A program made the position numbers and the translations under genes. Below are positions 47,963 through 58,728 of a stretch of DNA of 64,000 nucleotides, piece after piece. The stretch is from Oscheius tipulae. Taxonomy: Eukaryota > Nematoda > Chromadorea > Rhabditida > Rhabditidae. Every line of letters begins with the position of its first letter. The first letter of the stretch is position 1. The notes beneath the pieces are model-generated. The model worked only from the letters and a program-made list of their open reading frames with translations. It was not told the origin of the DNA and did not search any database. Location: assembly GCA_037178975.1 (NCBI GenBank), contig JASJZH010000001.1, forward strand, positions 1,364,001 through 1,428,000. The letters are read 5' to 3'.

Positions 47963-48644
47963 ATGTCACTTATTCTTTTCCTCGTTTTGGCAGCTTCCGT
48001 TGCCGGGCAGTGTTCCTACAAGAAGGGAGACTTGACTGCTACTTGGTCTGTCGGTTCTGATGGCCTTCTGTCTGTCAACTTCGCGAACAACAATATCACC
48101 AATAATCAGTGGACGGCCATGGGTTTCGGACCGAACATGGTAAGTTTCGGAGACAGAGAGGCAGAGAGACAGAGGACAGTGAAGCAGAGATATAGAGAGA
48201 GACAGAGAAATTCTCAGAACGATCTGGAAGTCGTCGTCTTCGAAGTACGAAACAATCGACCCTCTTCGTTCAACGGCTACACCACAGGCTATGCTCCCCC
48301 TATGATGACTGCCAACTCTGCCGTTCAGGTTCAGAGTCTTGCTCTTAATGGTAAGAGTCTACGACAATACCATTGTCACTGCCTCTGTCTCTAGCAGGGA
48401 ACCAGTAGCTTTTAGGCAAGAAACTCTCAACCCGATTCACTCGTCCTCTCCGCGGCGGAGGACAGCGTAACAGGGATCTGAGTCAGTGCATGAGCTGGAA
48501 GGTGAGCTGTTTTCACCCTCCTCTTCTATAGGTAACTTTTAGTTCGTGGCCGGAGGAGACCTGGTGAATGGACAAATACAGAAGCACAATCGTGGCGTGG
48601 ATGCCATGATGGTGTGTCCGACACAGTGTACGATGCAAGGTTGA
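47963..48644 (+). CDS. Secreted DOMON-domain protein
   Basis: DOMON domains bind haem or sugars and occur in extracellular proteins. Exons 47963-48139, 48218-48350, 48416-48501 and 48543-48644 give 165 residues. A signal peptide (MSLILFLVLAASVAGQ) is followed by the domain: DLTATWSVGSDGLLSVNFA, NNQWTAMGFGPNM, NDLEVVVFEVRNNRP, GYTTGYAPP and LSTRFTRPL, in the usual order. The C-terminus has a few cysteines (CMSW, MVCPTQC) that may pair. There is no transmembrane segment. Intron 1 contains GACAGAGA simple sequence. An AATAAA follows 19 bp after the stop. Assignment to DOMON rests on the WTAMGFG and TRP motifs. Confidence 0.75.
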
Positions 48645-50344
48645 GAACTGTTTGATAGTTGAAAATAAACATCCCGGTTCTGTCCACTGGAAGTTCCTGT
48701 ATCTCTGTTTCTTTGTCGCTATGACCAATCTCATACCCGTGTTAGGGTTCCGACAGCCTCCAAAAATACAGCTGACTTATTCATTTGGCGACTCTCCAAA
48801 GCAATTCTCTCATCAGATGGATCATGTCTATAGGGCCGTTCATAGAGACGAGAACAGCTGTACTCTCTCGCATAATGGTCTACCAACTTTGCCCTTGCTC
48901 CCATTGAATTGAAGCACATTTCATTATTTGGTCAATTGTCTCTGTCTCCCACACCCTGTCCCTTTCATCCTATGCTTACAAAACTTTCTGTTTCCAGTCG
49001 GTTCCCGCAGTCTCCAGACCTTTGACTCATCTCCTCATGGTCGTGTGTCTCATCCTCACCTTTCATCAGTATTGACCTTTTCCTCACAGAGCCATGCCAG
49101 ATGATTGGTAGTTTCTCTAGCTCTCTGTCACCTTGTCTCAGAGCCTCACTGACTCTCTGTTCCTCTGTCTCTCTATCTGCCTCTATCCAGTTCCTCCTCA
49201 TCCTCTCCGAGTCTCTGTCCAAGAAATCTTCTCCTCGCAGCTGGTCGCCTCGCCCAGACTGAAAAAATTAGTCAGCCAGCTGATCTCTACCATCAGCCCA
49301 CGCGTGATGTCTTTTTCTAGACCTAGGCGGAGTCTGGAAATTTTTAGGTGCCAGTCGGCGTCAGCTTCCTTTTCATAAATAGTCTGTCTATCATCTGCTG
49401 ATGGTTATTTTTGAAATCCATATCATACCCACAAGACTGAACCAACTGAAGTGGCTCTCTAGTATAAACCCCCTTATTCTTATCTGTCAGCCTGTCTGTC
49501 TCTCCCTCTTTCTGTCACTACTTGACCACCAAAGCAGTGCCGAATTTCTCATGATATTTCAAAATATCATGTGTCTGTTTATTATTATGTGATCGCTGCC
49601 GTTTTTTTGGTCAGTCTTGACCATTTTTATATTTTTTCTCCTGGTCTTGCTAGGGACTTCTATTGTTCTTGGCACTTTGGTACCATTTTGGCTTGTCCAG
49701 AAACACAGTAAAATAATTGTAGTCAGCCAAAGTCACAAATTAAGTTTGTAGAGATTTAGTTAGTTCCTCTGTTTTCCCACAATACATTATTCTTCTCTGA
49801 CCTTCCAACTCTTTTCCACCTATCTCTCTGTAACCAGGATAGTTGGAATGGATATAAACTTACTGACATCATCTTTCAGCTGCGAAAAATCTGAACATCG
49901 TCAGTAAGACACGCCATCTTGCAGCCATCCGGTTACAAATGTTACCATATCCCTCTGGAACTTCTTTTATATTTCAACAAAATCGTCTCTCATGCTATCC
50001 AGTTTTGCAAAGAAACCGTATGACCCCATTCATCAATGAAACATTCTGAGTCAGAGACAGGTCATTTTCGAATCTTTGTAGGGATATACAATGGGAGTGT
50101 GAAGAAATGTTTTACACGCATTAGAAAAGTTGAATATTCTCGGAACCACTTTTGAGCGATTCATGTGATGGACTTTCTTATTTCCCTGCCTGTTACTCTG
50201 TGCTAATCACCAGACTGTCGAGACTTCAATGGGTTTTCCTTTTTCTTTCCACATGACGATTGAGGGACACCTGCACCATTTGGCCACTTTCTTGCCTCCT
50301 CCTCACATGTTTGTCTTTTTTCCAGTATCCCATCTTTTCAGACT
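48645..50344. other. Intergenic, nothing recognised
   Basis: AT-rich sequence with TCTCTGTC patches (48935-48960, 49150-49190, 49490-49510). An inverted TGATATTTCAAAATATCA palindrome occurs at 49552-49569. No exon could be supported. Confidence 0.5.
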
Positions 50345-51157
50345 ATGGTCTCCCCGGATGGCCTCGCTGATGCCTTGAAGAAGTTGAGCCTCGACGAGCA
50401 GAATAGAAGTCTGGACGTGCCGAGAACTGTTCTGACTGATCCCAACGGAAATCCGGCCGGTACTGGACAGGAGGATTACTATAAGAGATTCGACTGCTCG
50501 TCTTCGGAGGAAGATCCAATTGAATTGGAGGAGCGACTCAAAGGACAGCTGTTCCTAGAGCAGGAAGAGAAGAAAAGTCGCTTCAGCATCACCAAGGTCG
50601 ACGGAGAGGAAGAGTTTGAGGGCCCTGATGCTGAATACTGGGCATGGAGAGGAGCTCGCCGGCCCAGTATGATGGAACTTCGGGTCGAGAAAGCCAACAG
50701 GACCTGGAACAAGATGGAGGGAGGTGATGGAAAGCGTTCGAGAAGGGTCACCTTCTCTGGAGAGACTGAGAAGGAGGTGGAGGAGGTTCCTCAGTTCAGG
50801 GTGAGTCTATGGGTTGCTAAACAGCACTACAGAAGTTATAGCCTCGTCTCAGTTCTGTCTCTATCCCTAGGGATCGTCATCGTAGACTGGCTGACTTTTG
50901 TCGTCGCTCCAAGGAGAACAATGCTTCTGGACATGAGGAAGAGAAGGCTGCTGCTAGATTCAAGGTAGGGAAAAAAAGAGAGACAGAGAGGTAGAGGGAC
51001 AGAGGGAAAGAGAGAGACAGAGAGATAGAGAGATGATTCCTCGGAAGATTCTGACCACCTGTAGATCCAGGATGTGTACTTCAGCTCCAGCAGCTCTGAC
51101 GAGCCTGAGAGCGGGGGAGAGGAGCAAGTTCCTTGTACCAGCAGCAGGACTTTTTAG
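50345..51157 (+). CDS. Acidic protein with an RVTF motif, possible PP1 regulator
   Basis: Predicted intracellular, charged, probably disordered protein of 211 residues. Proposed exons: 50345-50793, 50871-50964 and 51065-51157. The N-terminus (GLADALKKLSLDEQNRSLDV) precedes acidic runs, a PDAEYWAWRGARRPSM patch and KRSRRVTFSGETEKEVEE. KRSRRVTF fits the RVxF docking motif for protein phosphatase 1. Exon 3 ends with a Ser/acidic run (VYFSSSSDEPESGGEE). The exon 1 donor is a problem: the strong GTGAGT at 50801 puts exon 2 out of frame with an early stop (FRGSSS), while a weak GTTCAG at 50794 keeps the frame. A sequencing error or alternative splicing is possible. A CTTTTCAG acceptor lies 3 bp before the ATG. 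No family was recognised. Confidence 0.6.
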
Positions 51158-51796
51158 TCTTTCTGGCCTTTCGCACTGTCACTGTCAGCCTTACTGTACT
51201 TTCCCACCCCTAACGAGAACGGATCTCTTCAGATTCTGACAAACAATTCTGATCTTTTGTATTTTCCATATTCGAATCAGTCTTTCTTCTCTCGATAGAT
51301 GACAGCCTTGTACAAATTACTTGTACCGTAAATTTGACTATAGCTAAATAAATCTGCAAAAAAGGAACAATAGTCAGTTCAGGCACTGTCACCGTCAGAC
51401 ACAGATAGACAAAAAGACAGAGAACCCCTTGAAAATCTAGGGTCCCTCACAATTTCCATAGATCTCACAGCCACCTTCCATTGTCTAGTTTGTCCCCCCT
51501 TCCTTGACGGAGCGGCAGTTCTCTCTTTAATTACAGCCAAGTATGAATGGACGTGGGGCGCCGTTCTGTCCCCATATATACCTGGTCATTCAGAGCGCCA
51601 CATGCTCTTTGGGCATTGGAAGAGCACGCTGCGAGGCACAGAATACATAAAGACAGGGGACACACAGAATTTTGGCAAACTAGCAAGGACCAGTCTTCGC
51701 TGGATAGTTTGTACTCGTCCAGATGATCCAGTCCCTGAAAGTTCACAAACGAAGACAAACATATATTTGCCTCTTAAAGTTCTGTCCATCTCTGTC

Positions 51797-52166
51797 CGAA
51801 GAAGAATTTTAGCGCAGATTCAGAGCACAATCAGTCTTCCCTAAACGGCCCCGAGGGTTCCCAAAGAACTATACCAAATACCGCTGTGGATTCAGTGGAA
51901 CGCCCTCAGAGCCAGGAAGACCGAGCCCGGACAAACCATCTTCCGTAACCTCTCGCGTTTTGCCATGGTGAAGAGCCTGCGATCTGGACAGCTAGCTCGT
52001 GAATCCGCCACTTACCAGCAGTCATCGAAAGATGGAGTCCGGGCACGGTCTTCCTAGCTCTGAGGGAGTTCCACTGAATCCACAGCGGTGTTTGGTATAA
52101 TTCTTTGGGAACCCTCGGGGCAGTAAAGGAAGACTGATTGTACTCTGAACCTGCGATCTTCTTCAG
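51797..52166. repeat. Long inverted repeat (hairpin-forming)
   Basis: The left arm 51797-51932 and the right arm 52037-52166 are reverse complements over about 130 bp with roughly 90 per cent identity. Shared blocks include CCCCGAGGGTTCCCAAAGAA, CCGCTGTGGATTCAGTGGAA and CAATCAGTCTTCC. The loop is about 104 bp. No TA or other clear target-site duplication was seen at the ends. Transcripts of either strand would fold into a long hairpin. Confidence 0.85.
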
Positions 52167-55100
52167 AGGTGAACAGCAGTAGAGACACTTTGACAGGCAG
52201 ATTGCCTGCGCCCAAAGGCAAAGATGGACAAAAGTAGAGACACGAGACACGTGAAGTCTGTCAGAACATTCGAGGAGACCGTAGCTGTGCAAATGTCGAC
52301 TCCTGGTACTACTGTGATATCACCTTTCATGCCTGCAGGCGTAAAAGTCCTGGATGCTTTGGCTGTCTTCTCATAGTTCTAGTTTCTTGCTAGTTTGGGC
52401 AAATTTTGTACATTCCCTGTCTCCCTGTCCTCTGCAACCTCGTCAGTTTTTGCTCCCCCACGTTCTTTTTCTTCCACTTTTTGCTCGGGTTCCAGTTCCC
52501 GCTCCTATTCTCTTCCTGCCACTTTGCCACCCAGTCTCTCCCCCTGCTCGCAGGTAATCCAACCCTGTTCTCTCTTCTCAGTCCCCTGTTGACTTTTCTC
52601 TGCCTTCTCCGCCCGTCCCAAACTTTTGCGAGCGTGAATGCGCATTCTTGTGTTTGCCTTCTTGTTGAGTCGGTGAACAGCGGCCGGGCAAACAGTCGTC
52701 TACACATACTGTCCAATCTCTAAACGTGTGTGTGCATACAGGAAATTTATCCAGCGCGCGTGAATGCATCGAGGCAAAAACAAACGGTCCTTGAAGAGGT
52801 GGCTGCAAGGAAAGTGAGACAGAGAGGCTTAGTTATCTGAGCAGTTTTCTACTCCCCCGTGATATCTTGGGCCATTCCATAGTAACCATACATAGTACAT
52901 GGGAAAGCTTCGAAATCGTATTTTGCTGTTGCAACTCTTTCATCAAAACGTGGTACTACAGTTCACAATAAGAGTTCAGATCAGAAATGACAGATTGAAG
53001 ACCGACAGGTGGGAGATTAAAACAGTCGGTACTACAGTAGTAATGAATCTGCGAAGAGCTGTCGGAATCTAGTCATTGTCTTGTTCACTTACGATACAAT
53101 CAAAGCAGAGAGACATTTACGAAGTAGTCTATGTGTCTGTCTATGCGGTCGCTATTTCGATTTTGTTCTGTTCAGATATGTGTTCTTTTCCATCTCCTTC
53201 GATCGTCATAACCATGTAAACTTTAGTTGTCGGTCTAGGATTGTTGTTGCGCTCTGGTGCGATCAAAAATCTCTCGTATAGCACGGTATGCCAGAGGATT
53301 TACTAATAAAAACTACGTTTTTCAGCGAGCATCAAAGAGAGAAGAATCTGGACAAGTTCAGGTTTAGATTGGTGAACTCCAAGAATGAGATGGTACGGGT
53401 GAGACCTGAAATCTGTCAGATGGGTTCTGTCTGTCTCTCTGTTTCTATTTTCTGTCTCTTTCCTCCTCGGCACATTACGAGTGAGTCCTGAAATCTTTCT
53501 CTCTTCCCTCGAATTCCTTCGTCCCTCGATCCCCTCTTTCTTTCCGCCCTCATCATGCGACATATAGCTCCGTTTAGAGAGACACACAACATGTGCCCAA
53601 GAGGGCGACGGGTAGTCATGACAACCCGGAAATCCGCCATCTAATCCGCCAGAGAGGCTTGTAGAATCCCCTCCTTAAAACATTGTAAACAGCCACTCAT
53701 TCCAGAGAGTGACAAAGAGAGAGTACAACTCTCAGAAAAAGAACCGGCCTCGTACAAAAACAAGAAGAGACCATGTGAGGAATGACCTTGGAGGTGTCTC
53801 TCTGTCTTTTTTGGTCCCCTTTGAAAGAGTGAGTGGAACAGCTGACTGGTCAATGGGGCAGAAAAGGACCTTTGACTGAGTACACGTTACCCTCTCCCCT
53901 CTTGTCGGAAGTATACAGGCTCTGAAGAGTCATGCGCATCCCTGGTTTGTACTCCCAATCCTCCCAACAGAATCGCTGAGCCGGATCTATCGGTGGGATA
54001 ATCGTAAACAACTCGCAATCGCAAAAAGCGGAGATCTATCGCGGATGAGTCACGTAATTATCCCTCTGTAATTACGGTATCGGGGGCAAAGTGGGACGAG
54101 AGAGGGAACGGAATTGGAACGTTTGAGAAGAGAGATAGAGACACAAAAAGCCAGAACGACAGAAAGAGAGAGAGAGAGAGAGACAGAGAGCTAGGGAGAC
54201 AGAGAAACCGAAGCGACACGCGGCCGAGGTATCACCCGCTCAAAAACCCCTCACCGTCGGCCCGCGTGGCCGAGTGCTTTGAGTCTGATAAACGAACACT
54301 GCGAGCACGGCTTAGAAGATTCGCCGCCTTCTGCGGTTCATCGTTCGCAGTTGTTTCTTCCTGCTATTTTTAGTTTTTTTTGTTGTGGAAGCTCGATTGT
54401 CTCTCAGTCTCCCAAAGTATAACTCCTAGTCGTCCAGAACAACCAACCGTGCCCTCGGCTGCCCTAACAAAGGGAGCGCCCAGCACGGCGCCCGAGAAAG
54501 TGCGTAGTGCGATTGAAAAATCGATTTGACTGACAGACAAGATTCATGTTCTTTTTTTCCAGATTTGAGTAAAGCAAATTCAGATTGTAAGAGAGAGAGG
54601 GAGAACGAGAGTGATATATATGTACATTCGGGGGAGGCTACCCGTCGCCATTTTAAAACACAACCATTCTTGGACAGAGAGAGGGGTATGGGATCACAGA
54701 TACATGGACACGGTTTTCGTATGTATATATTATGGTATAGGGGATTTGGATTTGGAAAAATGCTCGGTCTGAGATCCAAAAAAGAGAGTAAAGCCCAGAC
54801 TGAGGAGGTATGACGGGGGGTGCTTCTAGCGGTTGGTTGGGGTTAACTTGACTGAACTCAGCTGGTGCTCCAGAGTTGTAAGTGAGAGAGAGAGAGAGAT
54901 AGGCAAGAGAGGGACAGACAGATCGTGGTGGAGTGTAGGTGTAGGTGTGTAGGTGCAGGCTCTGAAAACTGCTAGTTACTTTGGCCTCGAATCGACGTCT
55001 CTTTTATACATGCATGGTGAGTTTCTAGCGGACGGTGTGAACTTAAAATCTCTGTCTCTTTGTCTCTCAGTCTCTGTCTCTCTATCTCTCTATCCCCCTA

Positions 55101-56634
55101 TGACGCGCTCCAGCATTACGATTCCCAATTCGTGTCGAGACCTCTTTAACAGTCCTTTATTCTACCGTGTTTATGGGACAAAGGCTACTCTTAACATGGT
55201 CGCTGTTTTGAACTGGAAACTACAGTTTAGTAACAAAGTTTACTGTTAACAAGTTGGCGCGCAATTTTGCCTTTCGGATTTACAGAAATTTTTCACTTTC
55301 CTACAGCGCACCAACTCTAAACCTTGAGCATCGATATGCAGCGGTTTTTTGAAGGATGCTGCGTATCGATGGATCAAAGTTTGCATGCTTTTCGATTACT
55401 GTGCTTCCGTTTGAACTTTCTTGTAGACAGATGGTTTTAATCCAATTTTTCGGGTCCATACACTCAGTTCCAGCCTTTGCAATGTTCTACAAAGTTGCAG
55501 AGCATAGGGGCTATAACTTAAGGCTAAAACTACACAAATCTCAAAGATCACATCTTGACCCTGAAAAAAGATGATGTAAAAGAAACAAGCTGGCGCTCTA
55601 GTGAATGACAGCGCGCCCAGCTGTTGGCATTGTTCAAGCATTCAATTTTTTCGACAGGTTTCGTTCAATTGAGAAACAAGTTATAATTCTAAGCCATTTT
55701 CCTCCCATCGAGTCTCTTTCGATTAAAAGATGTGGTCTTTCCAGCCCCACAATTATAATCCTTGAGAGACAGCAGTAGGGCTAACGATTATAGAGGACTG
55801 ACTAAAAGTAGACTGAACGGAAAGGGCAGCCGGCTTTTTAGTCAAACAAAGACAATTACAGTAAGCTTTGGAATGGTTACAAGACCCTACAAGGTGTATT
55901 ATGAGTTAAGGCAAAGCGGTTTTAGGCGGAGCTAGATGCGTGCACGTTTTTCTACTTCAAGACGAAGTTTTGAGGGAGTTCGATATCTTACAAAATTGTA
56001 GTACTTGATCTCCTATACAAGTTTGTGAGACATCAAAAGTGTCAAAAATGCTGTTTTGTGACTTTGGTGACGTTTTGTGTAGATTACAATCTTCTCTTTG
56101 CAGAACAACTTTACAGAACATTAAAAGTTTCGAACTTCGCCCTCTTGTCGAAAGTATAGTTTCGAGCTGTCTTCTGACCGAAAATGCCGTTATAAGGTAG
56201 CGAGGCACTGAACTGAACGTCACTCCGGATCTGTCTCCCCTCAACAAGTCTCTCATAATTATCCCCCTCCCTCAATCTCAACATGATTTATGGCTTCCAC
56301 TGATCCTGTCAGCCAACAAAAACACGCAGATTGTTATCTGGTATTTATACTCGTTGTCTCGTGTGATGACAGTATTGGAACCCGTCCCCGGCGCCTACAA
56401 TCTCGATTTGGCACTGGACCAAAGGTGTGAAGCGGATTAAATGGTCTTTTATCAGCGAGGTCTCGAGATGATACGTGCTGGACACATGTCAAAAATTTAG
56501 AGAGGGAACAGGTGTCCAAACTGACCCCCAATGTCAATATGGTGGGCTTCCCTCACAGACACGCAATTGGCCTAAGGCCCCCTCAAATTGGACGTCGTAA
56601 AAAAGCAGACAAGGTCAAGACCTACCTCCATCAC
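52167..56634. other. Gene-poor interval
   Basis: Simple GA/CT tracts lie at 54165-54200 and 54888-54900, SINE family 2 copy B at 54218-54345, and R1-like repeat cores near 55475-55530 and 55985-56045. Two exon-like stretches have splice-type borders: 53325-53400 (EHQREKNLDKFRFRLVNSKN) and 54433-54499 (RPEQPTVPSAALTKGAPSTA). They could not be joined in frame or assigned. Confidence 0.45.
54218..54345 (+). mobile_element. SINE family 2, copy B
   Basis: Matches copy A: GTATCACCCGCTCAAAAACC, CGGCCCGCGTGGCCGAGTGC, TGATAAACGAACACTGCGAG, and TTCTGCGGTTCATCGTTCGC. A T-rich tail (TTTTTAGTTTTTTTTG) follows. The GTGGCCGAGTG block is nearly identical to the D-arm region of Leu or Ser tRNAs. Confidence 0.7.
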
Positions 56635-58728
56635 TCATCCATTAACATCCGCCATCTTGTTGCGCGCGTACTCAATGCGGAGACCTCCTCGATCCGCTGA
56701 GGAAACTTGAAATCCTTGGAGACTCAACATGGCCGAAGAGGCATGTCGTAGGTCGGTGTATTCGACAAAGGCCACGGAACTCCCGTTTTTCGTGTGCATC
56801 CGGAGTCGGGTGAAGCCGGGAAAGGATTTGAAAATGTTCCGGAGATCGTCTTCGACGACCTGGGAGGAGAGGTTGGCCACGAAGAGGGTCGAGCAGGCTG
56901 CTTGACCGGCTCCATTGGTTGGAGTGGCGGCAGCAGCAGCTGCCGCTGCTGCAGCAGCGTAGACTGCTGCGTGATGTTGTGGAATCTGAAAATGATGGAC
57001 TGTCTGAATAGAGAGATAGAGACCGTACTCTCTCCCCTTCCCAAACATTCCGGAACTCGAAAAAGGAGCAGTCACCCCTTATCTGTCCTTTCAGTACACA
57101 AAACTTCTACACATAAATTTCTCCATCATCTCTCGCCCTTTCTCCCGACCCGTCAAGGTCCCAGACAGATTGATACCTGCGCCAAGGTCTCCCCCAACTG
57201 TATACAGTGCAAAATATCCAAATTACCTGCATGGCTGCCGCTGCAGGCAAGTAGGCGGCCTGTAGAGCCTGAGCATGACTCAGTTGCGGCAACGCTGATA
57301 GTGCCAAGAGCTGCTGTTGTTGGTCGAAGAGGAGTTGATGCTGATCGAGAAGGACTTCATGTTGGAGAGGGGACAGAAATTGGGGTAGAGCTGTGATTGG
57401 AGCCGTCCCTGTTAATGGACCATGTGGTGGCGGACTCTGCTTCGGCCTGCTGACCTTTGTATTGGATTTGGCCAACTCTAGTCTGAGGATCTGAAAATTA
57501 TGGTTCTGGGTGGCAGTATGTCTCCCTGTTTTCAGTCAGAAACTACAAACTTTCTGAACATGAAAAGTTTCAAAAATGTGATTTTCTACTAGAAAGATTG
57601 GTTATAAGGCGTACCTCTGCCCCGGCACGAAGCGCCCATTTTCAAGTCCAAAACAGCATTTTGCAACTTTTCGATGTTCTACAAAGTTGTAGTCCTCGAT
57701 CTGCTCTACAACTTTTCAGAGCTTCAAAGCTGTGAAAACCCCCGTTTTCAACTAGAAATCAGGCCGTACGTAACTGCGTACGTTAAATTTCAAGGGTGTC
57801 AGTATTAGGAGTATGTCATGCTTTCAGTATTGACTTTTCGCCGAACAATCATACTTTCCCGCCTTCTTTTGATCAAAATAGGAACGAGGAAAGTAAGAGT
57901 GTGGTGACTACGGGACGGGGGCAAACAACTTGAGTGAGAGAGAGGGGAGAAACGCCAATCGAGTACCAATACTTGACAATTGATTTACCCCCCTGCCCAT
58001 GATTTATTGGCCAATAAAATTTTCTCTTATCATTCCTTATTTTATCATAGGGTGGAGCAGGGTTTAGTCACAGAAAATTTCGAAAAAGAGCGTTTGAAAA
58101 TCGGGGATAGGGCGAACAGCTGTGATCAGCTGCCGCACGGAATTATGGATTTCAAATCGAGAAATGGCGGGAAGATTAGAAATTTTGAACTTACTGGGGT
58201 ATTGAGGAGAAATAAGGATAAATAACGAAAAAATGAGCAAACCTGTGCACAGTCCGGGTCGAATCGGACGCCTTGGAGCTGTTTCCTCGCCTCGTCGGCA
58301 TCCTGCTTCGTCTGGAATGTGACAAAACCGACGGGAGAAGTTGGTTTGCCGCCCTTGGCCGTCATTTTGAGCAGGCTGGACTCGTATCCTCGATAAGCCC
58401 GGAAAAGAAGATACAACTCCCTCGGCTTGGCGTCCATCGGCAGCCCGGAGACGAAGAGCGTCCTCACAGAATTCGGGCTCGCGCCCATTGCGGCAGTACT
58501 GTCGGTGCTGACGCTGTTCAGCGATTCCATGGAGATGGCGTTGGTCATCATCTTGCCGCCGCCACCACCACTACCATCCATGGCGGGCAGGTAAGTCTGA
58601 ACTGGGCCGCACGCGCCGCCCCTGCGCGGCGACGACGACCTCCTCCGCCCATTGGCCATGGGGCGCGGTTCCGTCGCCCAGGCAACCGGAGACGAGGGAG
58701 AGCCTTTTGGGGAGACGGTGGCTGTCAT
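56635..58728 (-). CDS. mec-8: MEC-8 / RBPMS / Couch potato double-RRM splicing factor
   Basis: Nuclear RNA-binding protein that regulates alternative splicing; in Caenorhabditis MEC-8 acts in touch neurons and muscle. Minus-strand exons 58728-58243, 57490-57227 and 56985-56635 give 366 residues with phase-0 introns. RRM1 (about 90-165) has [28 protein letters not shown] and [10 protein letters not shown]. The linker is Pro/Gln/Leu-rich ([17 protein letters not shown]) with a run of Ala (about 260-271). RRM2 (about 283-357) has [29 protein letters not shown] and [16 protein letters not shown] at the end. Both RNP1 and RNP2 motifs are intact. The N-terminal extension is longer and Gly/Ser-rich. 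Intron 1 (752 bp) contains an R1-like repeat core. The presence of two RRMs favours MEC-8 over single-RRM RBPMS. Confidence 0.93.
57655..57745 (+). repeat. R1-like repeat core in mec-8 intron 1
   Basis: The stretch GATGTTCTACAAAGTTGTAG, then CTCGATCTGCTCTACAACTT and CAGAGCTTCAAAG is the clearest copy of a motif also seen near 19079, 29047, 33022, 35292, 55480 and 55990. The two halves are partly self-complementary (TACAAAGTTGTAG and CTACAACTTTT). Confidence 0.6.

Noticed and set aside
53288-53640. Possible two-exon mini-gene (EHQREKNLDKFRF and a tail RGRRVVMTTRKSAI)
   Set aside because: The exon phases do not fit each other and no homology was recognised.
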